From positions 310,001 to 374,000 of the forward strand of contig NZ_JAGIBI010000003.1 of assembly GCF_017744395.1 (NCBI RefSeq): a stretch of DNA of 64,000 nucleotides. Reading direction: 5' to 3'. Below the pieces are notes generated by a model. The model worked only from the letters and a program-made list of their open reading frames with translations, did not search any database and had not been told where the DNA came from. Position 1 is the stretch's first letter. Every line of letters starts with the position of its first letter. The DNA is from Herbaspirillum sp. (GTDB lineage Bacteria > Pseudomonadota > Gammaproteobacteria > Burkholderiales > Burkholderiaceae_D). The position numbers were made by a program, and so were the translations under genes. This document shows, one piece after another, positions 34,689 to 42,205 of the stretch.

Positions 34689-35768
34689 TCAGGTCCCCAG
34701 GATCTTGCCGTTGGGCTGGAAGACCGGCCAGTAGTTTTCCAGGTTCAGCTCCTTGAGCGCGGTCCGGAGATAGCTCTGGTCGACCCACTGGTCGACATCG
34801 AAGCGGGCGCGGCTGAGCTTGAGCCGGTAAGCCTGCTCGACCGAGTCCTTGTAGCGCGCCAGCAGGAAAGGATCGAAGTTCGGATTGATGCGCACCCGCA
34901 GCGGCTGGCCGTCGTAATCCTCGCGCCAGTGTTCGTACGGTGTGCCGGCGCGCGCCCACAGGCGCAGGACTTCTTCGCGGTTGACCTCGTCCGAGGCCCA
35001 CTTGGCAGCCTTGACGAAGGTCTTGACCGCGCGCGCGGTAATGTCGGGATACTGTTGCGCGAACTGCTCGGTCACCAGCACATGCGACTGGGTGGTGAAG
35101 ATCGGCGATCCGCCCTTGCTGCTGTACACGATGCGCGCGGCATTCTTGTCGCGCAGGCGCAGCAGGTTGATGTTGCCGAACGCGGCATCGATATCCTTGG
35201 TGCTCAGGGCCGCCAGCGTGGTGGCCTGGTCCAGGTTGATCGAGCGCAGGTCGCGCTCCTGCAGGCCATTGGCTTCGAGCACGCGGTTGATCGGCAATTG
35301 GGCATTGGTGCCCTTGAAGATCGCCACGCGCTTGCCGCGCAGGTCCTTGACCGACTGGATCGGCGAATCGGGCGGCACCGCCAGGTAGATATTGGAGCGT
35401 ACGCCGGTGGCCAGCACCAGTTTGGTCTTCAGGCCGGCCGCGCGGGCCACGATGGCGGGCAGGTCGCCCTGGAAGGCGAAGTCGAGCTGCTGGTTGGTCA
35501 GGGCTTCATTGACCGCCGGTCCCGCGCCCTTGAAGAAAAGCCATTCGACCTTGATGCCGTCGGCCTTGAATTCGTCTTCCAGCCAGCCCTTGGCGTTGGC
35601 GACCGCAGCCGAGCTGCCGGAAAAGGCGGGAGGATTGCCGATGCCCTGCTGCGCCACGCCGATGCGGATCACGGCCGGGCGCGCGCTTGCCGCGTGCAGG
35701 GGTAGCGTCAAGAGTGCGGCACTGCCCAGCGCGAGGTGTTTCAGCAAGTCTCTGCGATCCGGCTGCAT
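34689..35768 (-). CDS. SsuA/TauA-like sulfonate-type substrate-binding protein
   Basis: A 359-residue periplasmic binding protein. The signal peptide has the Tat-like start DRRDLLKHLALGSAAL and ends near LHAASA. The NMT1/SsuA-type fold is recognisable from IRIGVAQQGIGNP, FAFQGDLPAIVARAAG and LRGKRVAIFKGTNAQLPINRVLEANGL. ATG 35768 has AAAGGA upstream; a TTG two codons earlier is less likely. It is the first gene of the organosulfur operon. Substrates in this family are alkanesulfonates, sulfate esters or taurine. Confidence 0.9.
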   Translation of the reverse strand: MQPDRRDLLKHLALGSAALLTLPLHAASARPAVIRIGVAQQGIGNPPAFSGSSAAVANAKGWLEDEFKADGIKVEWLFFKGAGPAVNEALTNQQLDFAFQGDLPAIVARAAGLKTKLVLATGVRSNIYLAVPPDSPIQSVKDLRGKRVAIFKGTNAQLPINRVLEANGLQERDLRSINLDQATTLAALSTKDIDAAFGNINLLRLRDKNAARIVYSSKGGSPIFTTQSHVLVTEQFAQQYPDITARAVKTFVKAAKWASDEVNREEVLRLWARAGTPYEHWREDYDGQPLRVRINPNFDPFLLARYKDSVEQAYRLKLSRARFDVDQWVDQSYLRTALKELNLENYWPVFQPNGKILGT

Positions 35769-35851
35769 GGCCAATCCTTTCCTGTTCCATGGTTGCCGAC
35801 ATGCTGGATGGCATATCGGCAGGCCAGTATAGGAAAGGCGGAATCGGGCCG

Positions 35852-35873
35852 GAACGAAGGAATTCGTATGTTC
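35852..35873. promoter_or_regulatory. Dyad upstream of the organosulfur operon
   Basis: A 22-base dyad centred on GAATTC, with outer arms GAAC and GTTC, sits about 85-105 bases upstream of the binding-protein start. A TATACT element on the minus strand (35826-35831) could be the -10 box. It may bind the adjacent AraC protein or a CysB/SsuR-type regulator. Confidence 0.35.
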
Positions 35874-35910
35874 TTATGCGGAAGCGTTTGCCGGCATTGG
35901 GCGCGGCATT

Positions 35911-36783
35911 TCAATGCCGCGCGTGGTCTCGCAAGATCTCGCGCGGCGTCACGCCCAGTACCCGCTTCATCCATGCAGCGAGATGGCTTTGGTGCGCAAA
36001 GCCTACTTCCAGCGCCACCTGGTTCACATTGAGCTTGCCTTGCGCCAGCAGGAGCCGGGCCCGTTCCACGCGACGCTGCACCACATGCTGGTGCACGGGA
36101 ATACCCACCGTTTCGCGGAACAGCACCTTGAAGTGCGGCACGCTCAATTCGGCCAGCGCGGCCAGTTCGGCCAGCGACAGGCGTTCGTCGAGGTGCGCCT
36201 CGATATAGTCGAGCACGCGCGCCGCCGTGCGCGCCGACAGCGTGCGCCGCTTGCGGCCGTGCGCCGCCTCGGCGCCGGCCAGGCGCACCACCATCGCCGT
36301 GCACAGGCTTTCGGCGTAGAGCGGGTCGGAAGCGTCTTCAGCTTCCAATTCGGCGCGCAATGCCCACACCAGGTGCTGGAAGCGCGCATCGCGCCATTGC
36401 AATTGCGCGCGGATCTGCCCATCGCTGGCGTTCAGTCCAAGCTGGTCGTAGGTCGTGCGCACGAAGTCGTCCGCGAACCAGATGCTGAGGATGGTGCAGT
36501 TGGCATCGTCCGACCATTCGCCATCCAGGCCGGCCGGGATCACATCGACGTCGCCGGGGGCCTGGATGCGCGACGAGCGCATGCCGTCGCAACGGCAAAT
36601 GGCGTTGACGGGCCTGCCGACATGCACGCCCACGCGATGATGCTTCATGCCGGGAATGCGATGCCGGCCGGCGGCGATGCCGAACATTTCCGCGCCGAAA
36701 CCGGACCAGCCGAGCGTGGCGCTCGACAACAGGCTTTCACGCTGGCCGGAATGCGGCGCCAAGGCGGGATGGACGGCATGCAT
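35911..36783 (-). CDS. AraC-family transcriptional regulator
   Basis: A 290-residue AraC regulator. The last 100 residues carry two helix-turn-helix motifs: SLAELAALAELSVPHFKVLFRE and NVNQVALEVGFAHQSHLAAWMKRVLG. The N-terminal part is an uncharacterised cupin-like ligand domain. AAGGAG precedes the ATG. It lies immediately upstream of, and on the same strand as, the organosulfur operon, which it may activate, and it is divergent from the NmrA-like gene (178 bases between starts), the other candidate target. Confidence 0.88.
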   Translation of the reverse strand: MHAVHPALAPHSGQRESLLSSATLGWSGFGAEMFGIAAGRHRIPGMKHHRVGVHVGRPVNAICRCDGMRSSRIQAPGDVDVIPAGLDGEWSDDANCTILSIWFADDFVRTTYDQLGLNASDGQIRAQLQWRDARFQHLVWALRAELEAEDASDPLYAESLCTAMVVRLAGAEAAHGRKRRTLSARTAARVLDYIEAHLDERLSLAELAALAELSVPHFKVLFRETVGIPVHQHVVQRRVERARLLLAQGKLNVNQVALEVGFAHQSHLAAWMKRVLGVTPREILRDHARH

Positions 36784-36961
36784 TGCTTGCTCCTTCGCAG
36801 TAGGGCGGATGCCTATTCTGCGGCATTTTTGCCCGGCTGTGCCAGCCGCGGGCCGGCGTGGCGGAGATCGTCATCCGAATCTGCTGCGCATCCTCCTTTT
36901 ATGCGCGTTTTCAGGCGCGGCGCTGCGTAAGCTCAGTGTTCACAACAGCGGGAGGTTCATC

Positions 36962-37846
36962 ATGTACGTCATCTTTGGCGCAGCGGGCAACGTCGGCCAT
37001 TCGGCCGCGCAGGCATTGCGCGCTGCCGGGCATGCGGTGCGCGCCGTGGTGCGCAGTCCGGCGCAGGGCGAAACGCTGGCGCGCATGGGATGCCAGATCG
37101 CGCTGGCCGATCTCGACGACGAGGCTTCCGTGCGGCGTGCGCTCGATGGCGCGCAGGCGGTGCAGATGCTGTGCCCGGTAGCGCATCGCGCGGACGATCC
37201 CGCGGCGGCGATGCTCCGGATGATCGGCAACGCCGCGCGCGCCTTGCGTTCCTGCCCGCAAGCGCATGTGCTGGCCGTGTCGGACTATGGCGCCGAACTC
37301 GACGCCGGCACCGGCATCACGCTGCTTTACCGCGAGCTGGAGGCGCGCTTCAAGGAGGCTGTGCCGCGCCTGACCTTGCTGCGCTCGGCCGAGCATATGC
37401 AGAACTGGGGGCGCGTCTTGCCTGTGGCAATGGCATCGGGGCATCTGCCGACGCTTCATTACCCGCTCGACAAAAAATTCCCTACCGTCTCGGCGCCTGA
37501 TGTCGGTACGGCGGCCGCGCAGTTGCTGCTCGAAGGGCATGACGGCAAGGGCGTGCGTGTGGTCAGCGTCGAAGGGCCTCAGCGTTACGACGTCAATGAC
37601 GTCACACGGATGCTTGGCGAGGTATGCGGCCGCGATATCGGCGCGTACGCCGTGCCGCGCGACGATTGGCCGGCGGTGCTGTTGCGCTCGGGGATGAGCC
37701 GCAAGCTGGCCGATCTCATCATCGAGACCAACGATGCGCAAAACGACGGCCGCATCGATGCGCAGCCGGGCACTGAACGGCGTTTCGGCACGACCGGGTT
37801 GGATGAAGTCCTGGCGGCGCTGGTCTCCGCGGCTGGCGCGCGCTAG
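36962..37846 (+). CDS. NmrA-like NAD(P)-binding Rossmann protein
   Basis: A 294-residue atypical short-chain dehydrogenase. The nucleotide-binding motif is YVIFGAAGNVGHSAAQAL (residues 2-19), the GxxGxxG form of NmrA/HSCARG proteins. A substrate-cleft sequence, LLRSAEHMQNWG, follows. Members act as NADPH sensors or as quinone/azo reductases (QorB type). GGGAGG precedes the ATG at 36962. It is divergent from the AraC gene, an arrangement common for AraC-controlled quinone or aldehyde detoxification. Confidence 0.85.
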   Translation: MYVIFGAAGNVGHSAAQALRAAGHAVRAVVRSPAQGETLARMGCQIALADLDDEASVRRALDGAQAVQMLCPVAHRADDPAAAMLRMIGNAARALRSCPQAHVLAVSDYGAELDAGTGITLLYRELEARFKEAVPRLTLLRSAEHMQNWGRVLPVAMASGHLPTLHYPLDKKFPTVSAPDVGTAAAQLLLEGHDGKGVRVVSVEGPQRYDVNDVTRMLGEVCGRDIGAYAVPRDDWPAVLLRSGMSRKLADLIIETNDAQNDGRIDAQPGTERRFGTTGLDEVLAALVSAAGAR

Positions 37847-37867
37847 GGCATATCAAAGGAGCATCGG

Positions 37868-38056
37868 ATGCAATACTGTCAAGCAATGCGCATGGCGCGG
37901 CAAGGTGAGGAATCCGGCCCTGGCGCAGGCAATGAATGCCTGGCGCTGGCGTTGTACTTGTCCCTGGCAGGCGTCGCCCGGCGGCTGGGTTGTGTCCAGT
38001 TGCAGCAGTTGTTGAGCGCGATCCCCGATAGCAACGATGATTTCGCGGGGTTCTGA
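37868..38056 (+). CDS. Possible small protein after the NmrA-like gene
   Basis: A 62-codon frame starts 21 bases after the NmrA-like stop codon and has an excellent ribosome-binding site (AAAGGAG, 5 bases before ATG). The product has a hydrophobic middle (CLALALYLSLAGVARRLG) that could be a single amphipathic or membrane helix, and an acidic end. No family is recognised. The ribosome-binding site is the main argument; composition is only moderately protein-like. Confidence 0.35.
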   Translation: MQYCQAMRMARQGEESGPGAGNECLALALYLSLAGVARRLGCVQLQQLLSAIPDSNDDFAGF

Positions 38057-38188
38057 AAGGGCGGGCGTGGAAATAGCGAAGATTCACGTCCGGGCCGCCC
38101 CTGCCGTTGCCGAAATGGAGGATGATAGGACTTTGCCCGGGCATGAAGCAGAATTGCCGGGCAGCGATCAAGCCCAAGGAAAACCGCA

Positions 38189-38557
38189 ATGACTGACAAG
38201 CTTGTTATCCAATGGATGGCCGAGCCGGAAGACCACGATTACCCTGCCGCCCAATCCTACCTGAACCTGCTGTATGACGACGCCAAAGCCGCCAGCTATG
38301 CCGAACAGCTCCGGAAGGCTCCGGTATCGAGTTTCAAGGCCAAGGACATTCTGCGCGCCTCCGGGCTCGCGCTGCTGGGCGAAAGCAATTCGCATGTCGA
38401 TAAAGACCGGAAGAAAGTGCTCGCCGGCACCAAGCTTTCGCCTTTGCTGCTGGTGCGGCAAGCCGGCGTGAAAGTCATCGTCGCGGACGGCTACCATCGC
38501 TTGTGCGCAGTCTACGGATTCAACGAAGACGCCGTGATCCCCTGCAAGATCGTTTGA
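38189..38557 (+). CDS. Small ParB/Srx-fold-like protein
   Basis: A 122-residue cytosolic protein. The C-terminal half (LLVRQAGVKVIVADGYHRLCAVYGF, then an IPCKIV strand) resembles the core of ParB/sulfiredoxin-fold domains, where a strand-turn of the form GxHR/GERR binds nucleotide. The N-terminal half is helical. There is no DNA-binding domain, so it is not a partition protein; free-standing ParB-fold proteins of unknown role are widespread. AAGGAAAA precedes the ATG. A very strong hairpin follows the gene. Confidence 0.6.
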   Translation: MTDKLVIQWMAEPEDHDYPAAQSYLNLLYDDAKAASYAEQLRKAPVSSFKAKDILRASGLALLGESNSHVDKDRKKVLAGTKLSPLLLVRQAGVKVIVADGYHRLCAVYGFNEDAVIPCKIV

Positions 38558-38574
38558 CTCCATTTCAAGCCGTA

Positions 38575-38617
38575 GCGCATGCCAGTCGGTCGCCGCAAGC
38601 GACCGACTGGCATGCGC
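38575..38617. repeat. Perfect 19-bp inverted repeat (strong hairpin)
   Basis: Arms 38575-38593 and 38599-38617 are exact reverse complements, with a 5-base loop. It starts 17 bases after the ParB-fold gene. No T-run follows on either strand, so it is either an unusual terminator, an mRNA-stabilising element, or a repeated genomic element. Confidence 0.8.
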
Positions 38618-38699
38618 CATGATTCATCCAGCGGCGCATAATTTTCACCCATCGCGCCGGCCGTCTCCTGCAGAATGAAACGCATCCGAACCCACACCA

Positions 38700-39668
38700 A
38701 TGGAAGCGTTCAACATGGGACATGGCGTCGCGCCGTCGCAGCCGCTCAATTTCACTCCAACCAGGCTGGCCGAGATCCTGTTATGGGTGACGCCGGCCAT
38801 CTGGTCTTCCAACTACATCATCGCGCGCACGGCCGTCGGCGTCGTGCCGCCCAACACGCTGGCGTTCGGACGCTGGTTCGTCGCGCTGGCGCTGATGCTG
38901 CCGCTGGTATGGCGCGACCGCAAGGCGGCCGTTGAACGCATCCCGCGCGAGTGGAAACAACTGCTTGTCTTTGGCGCGCTGGGCACCTGGATCTGCAGTT
39001 CGTTCCCTTATATTGCCGCGCAGACCACTTCCGCGACCAATATCGCGCTGATTTACTCGGCCGCGCCGGTTGGCATCACCCTGGCCGGAAGCTATTTGCT
39101 CAAGGAACGGCTCACGTTGCGCCAGCGGCTGGGGATGGTGTTCGCCCTGGCCGGATTGTTGTTCATCATATCGAAAGGAAATCCGGATGTGCTGCTGGGT
39201 ATCCGCTTCGCGGCAGGGGATCTCTGGGTTGTGGTGGCGACCCTGGCCTGGATCGGCTTCACCCTGCTGCAGCAATGGTGGAAAACCAGCCTGACGCCGG
39301 TGCAGCGCCTGTTCGGCAGCACCCTGGCGGGCCTGGCAATCCTGCTGCCGTTCACTCTCTTCGAGAGCGTCACCGCGACCGGGTCGTGGGTGACGCCCCA
39401 TGCCTGCCTGCTGATATTTATCGCCGGACTGGTGCCGGGCCTGATGGCGTACCTGGCCTACACCTTCATACTGAGCCAGCTGGGCGCCACGCGTACCGCG
39501 CTGCTGCTTTATCTCGGCCCGGTCTATGCGATCCTGGCGGCCTGGGCCGTTCTGGGCGAAGCGCCGCATTGGTACCATGCCGCCGGCGCGGCCCTGGTGC
39601 TGCCGAGCATTTATCTCGCTTCGAAACGGCGTGCCGCGGCGCAAATGCCGGGACGCCATCGGGCCTGA
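38700..39668 (+). CDS. EamA/DMT-family transporter
   Basis: A 322-residue membrane protein with ten predicted helices arranged as two EamA repeats. The first includes TPAIWSSNYIIARTAVGVVPPNTLAFGRW; the second closes with YLGPVYAILAAWAVLGE. The family exports amino acids, nucleotides or other metabolites; the substrate is unknown. An in-frame ATG at 38715 is an alternative start, and neither has a clear ribosome-binding site. A good terminator follows about 70 bases after the stop codon. Confidence 0.88.
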   Translation: MEAFNMGHGVAPSQPLNFTPTRLAEILLWVTPAIWSSNYIIARTAVGVVPPNTLAFGRWFVALALMLPLVWRDRKAAVERIPREWKQLLVFGALGTWICSSFPYIAAQTTSATNIALIYSAAPVGITLAGSYLLKERLTLRQRLGMVFALAGLLFIISKGNPDVLLGIRFAAGDLWVVVATLAWIGFTLLQQWWKTSLTPVQRLFGSTLAGLAILLPFTLFESVTATGSWVTPHACLLIFIAGLVPGLMAYLAYTFILSQLGATRTALLLYLGPVYAILAAWAVLGEAPHWYHAAGAALVLPSIYLASKRRAAAQMPGRHRA

Positions 39669-39738
39669 CCTATCGGCCGCATCTTCCTGTTGGAGATGCC
39701 GGCTTGTCCTGAGAGGGATGATGCAAGAATGGAAAGAG

Positions 39739-39767
39739 GGGAATGTGTCATTCACATTCCCTTTTTT
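39739..39767 (+). terminator. Rho-independent terminator after EamA gene
   Basis: A 9-bp GGGAATGTG/CACATTCCC stem and 5-base loop are followed by six T residues. Confidence 0.92.
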
Positions 39768-39898
39768 GTTGCGCTGCGGGACGGGTAGGCGCAAAAAATG
39801 TATACTTGCAGCAAATCGAACCGCCGCGGCTGTCGCCAAGCCACAAGCAAACGCCCCAAGCCGCCGGCCTATTCCCCAGATTACCTTCAAGGGAAACC

Positions 39899-40627
39899 AT
39901 GTATTTCTTCACTCGTCGCCGCGTTGCGGGCGACCACCCGGATATGTTGCGCACCGCCCTGGATGGGCTGGGCCTGTCGCGTCGCACTGCAGCAAATCCT
40001 CCCGAAATTCCCGACCCGACAGCCGGCCAATCCCAGATTGTCCCCCACAATGCCTGGGATGACCTGTATGGCCTTTACCTGGGCGTCCTGTTCTCCGCGA
40101 TGGGCATTTCCCTGCTGGCCAAGGGCGGGCTGATCACCGGCGGCATTGCCGGCATGGCCTTGCTGACATCCTTGCTCACCGGCCTCGCGCCGGCGCCGCT
40201 GGTGCCATTGATCAATATCCCGTTCATCGTGTTCAGCTTCTTCGCGATGGGCCGTTTTTTCGCCTCCAAGAGCATCGTCGTCAGCATCGCCATCGGCGCC
40301 GCGGTCGCCGGCATTGGCCATTGGCTGGACGTATCGAGCATCGGAAGCGGCTTCGCTTCCATCGCCGGCGGCACCTTCCTGGGCATGGGGATCCTGTGCC
40401 TGGCGCGCCACAATGCGTCGATGGGCGGCACCGGCGCCGTGGTCCTGTGGATCCAGCGCCGCTATCGGATCAACGCCGGCATCAGCCAATTGTTTTTCGA
40501 CCTGGTCTTGTTTGCGCTGGCGGCGGCATCGCTGCCGGCGGCCAAGGTGCTCTGGTCCATCCTGGGCACCGTCGCCATGAACGGGATGCTGATCGTGTGG
40601 CATAAGCCGGGGCGCTATCGGGCTTAG
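39899..40627 (+). CDS. YitT-family membrane protein
   Basis: A 242-residue inner-membrane protein of the YitT/UPF0750 group. A polar N-terminus of about 55 residues is followed by five hydrophobic helices. Marks: LYLGVLFSAMGISLLAKGGLITGGIAGMALL in the first two helices and HNASMGGTGAVVLWIQRRY near the end. Function unknown. The ATG at 39899 has CAAGGGAAA upstream; the open frame extends to 39743 but has no better start. Confidence 0.82.
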   Translation: MYFFTRRRVAGDHPDMLRTALDGLGLSRRTAANPPEIPDPTAGQSQIVPHNAWDDLYGLYLGVLFSAMGISLLAKGGLITGGIAGMALLTSLLTGLAPAPLVPLINIPFIVFSFFAMGRFFASKSIVVSIAIGAAVAGIGHWLDVSSIGSGFASIAGGTFLGMGILCLARHNASMGGTGAVVLWIQRRYRINAGISQLFFDLVLFALAAASLPAAKVLWSILGTVAMNGMLIVWHKPGRYRA

Positions 40628-41082
40628 TTTTTATGAGCGATGTCCGTGATGGCCGTGTGAGCGGGGCGCGTCGCGCATCGGCATGGAATGCCATCTTTAC
40701 TCGCCGCATACCTCGGGCGCCCCGGTGTCGCATCTGAAGCGGTGCGAAACCGACCTGCCTCCCTTATCCGCCGCGATTCAACACAAGATTGAACGGGCTT
40801 TCGGCCAAGCCATCCTCCATGCCTTGTCTCCGCAGCAGAGACCGTCTTTTTTACGCATACCCTCCAGCCCCACACTCTGCCGCCAGCCCCGATCCGAAGC
40901 TGGCGAACCCGTCTATTGGATAAGGCGTTCGCCAAGCTCGCCCGATGGCTGCTTCGCATCAGGCTTGCCGCTTGGCCGCGCGGCCTCAGTGCGTAATGCA
41001 TGAGCCAATGTAATGGTTTTATGAGATCAATTCACTTTTATTCATAGATTGCTCGACATAGAATTCGTCTCAAATATCGTCA
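40628..41082. other. Intergenic region upstream of the mesX locus
   Basis: About 455 bases without a convincing gene, in two parts. The first (to about 41000) is GC-rich and contains an 8-bp inverted repeat (40901-40908 with 40927-40934); its short frames have neither a ribosome-binding site nor family signatures. From about 41002 the sequence becomes AT-rich and is the likely promoter region for mesX. I searched for a cobalamin riboswitch, expected if the operon were B12-controlled, and did not find the B12-box core. Confidence 0.5.
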
Positions 41083-41202
41083 ATGTCAAGACTGCCAATC
41101 CAAAAAACCAAAAAAGAAAATTTGGACGTACTGGAAAAGCAAGAGCAATCAGCGGACGCAGGCTTGATCTCAGAAATTAGGGTAGCGGATCATCATGAGT
41201 AA
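41083..41202 (+). CDS. 39-codon upstream frame overlapping the mesX start
   Basis: An ATG at 41083 opens a frame of 39 codons that ends with TAA at 41200-41202, so its last codons overlap the mesX ATG at 41195. The predicted peptide starts MSRLPIQKTKKENLDVL and is charged and soluble-looking, with no methionine run. There is no clear ribosome-binding site before it. If translated, ribosomes terminating here could re-initiate at mesX, which itself has only a weak ribosome-binding site. Confidence 0.35.
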   Translation: MSRLPIQKTKKENLDVLEKQEQSADAGLISEIRVADHHE

Positions 41203-42178
41203 AGAATTCACATTTGCCATCAAGAGCATTTGTTTCGATGAGGACTATCGTCCTTCGGAGAATACGCGCATCACCACCAACTTCGCCAATCTGGCCAGGG
41301 GGGAGAGCCGCCAGGAAAACCTGCGCAACACCTTCCGGATGATCGACAACCGTTTCAATGCCCTGGCGCATTGGGACAATCCCACAGGTGATCGTTACAA
41401 CGTCCAGCTGGAAATCATCTCGGTCGAGATGAATGTCGATGGCGAAAGCGCCGGCGGCGCCCTCCCTCTGATCGAGATCCTGAAGACGACGATCATTGAT
41501 CGCCACACCAACGAACGCATCCCGGGCATCGTGGGGAACAACTTCTCTTCCTATGTGCGCGATTACGACTTCAGCGTTGTCCTGCTGGAGCGGAACAAGA
41601 ACCAGCCGGTATTCAGCGCACCGGAGGATTTCGGCGACCTGCACGGAAAGCTGTTCAAGTCCTTCGTGAATTCGGATACGTACAAGGCGCATTTCAACAA
41701 GCCCCCCGTCATCTGCCTGAGCGTATCGAGCAGCAAGACCTATCAGCGCACTGAAAACCAGCATCCGGTCCTGGGTGTGGAGTACGTGCAGGACGAGTAT
41801 TCCCTGACCGATGAATACTTCAGGAAAATGGGCTTGAAGGTGCGCTATTTCATGCCGCCCAATAGCGCCGCGCCGCTGGCTTTCTACTTCTCCGGCGATT
41901 TGCTCGGCGATTACACGAACCTCGAGCTGATCAGCACCATCAGCACGATGGATACCTTCCAGAAGATCTATCGGCCCGAGATCTACAACGCCAATTCCGC
42001 GGCGGGAAAATCCTATCAACCCAGCCTGAAGCACCAGGACTATTCATTGACCCGGATCGTCTATGACCGGGAAGAGCGCAGCCGGCTGGCCGTCGAGCAG
42101 GGCAGGTTCGTCGAGGAGCACTTCATCAAGCCTTACCAGGGCGTTCTCGCGCAATGGTCCGCCAATTTCTCTCACTGA
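41195..42178 (+). CDS. mesX: MesX (DUF1852), partner of the MesD methionine synthase
   Basis: A 327-residue DUF1852 protein, recognisable from FAIKSICFDEDYRPSENTRI near the start, NTFRMIDNRFNALAHWDN, and FSGDLLGDYTNLELISTISTMDTFQKIYRPEIYNAN. DUF1852 proteins were named MesX because they are required with MesD for folate- and B12-independent methionine synthesis in aerobic bacteria such as Acinetobacter baylyi; the chemistry appears to need oxygen. The molecular role of MesX is unknown. mesD follows after 27 bases. The ribosome-binding site is weak, and a 39-codon frame overlaps the start. Confidence 0.9.
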   Translation: MSKEFTFAIKSICFDEDYRPSENTRITTNFANLARGESRQENLRNTFRMIDNRFNALAHWDNPTGDRYNVQLEIISVEMNVDGESAGGALPLIEILKTTIIDRHTNERIPGIVGNNFSSYVRDYDFSVVLLERNKNQPVFSAPEDFGDLHGKLFKSFVNSDTYKAHFNKPPVICLSVSSSKTYQRTENQHPVLGVEYVQDEYSLTDEYFRKMGLKVRYFMPPNSAAPLAFYFSGDLLGDYTNLELISTISTMDTFQKIYRPEIYNANSAAGKSYQPSLKHQDYSLTRIVYDREERSRLAVEQGRFVEEHFIKPYQGVLAQWSANFSH

Positions 42179-42205
42179 TTCATCCAACACACCAGGTCAT
42201 CTATT

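Noticed and set aside
40628-41194. Cobalamin riboswitch upstream of mesX/mesD
   Set aside because: I looked for the conserved B12-box core and flanking stems on both strands and did not find them. MesD is B12-independent, so none is required.
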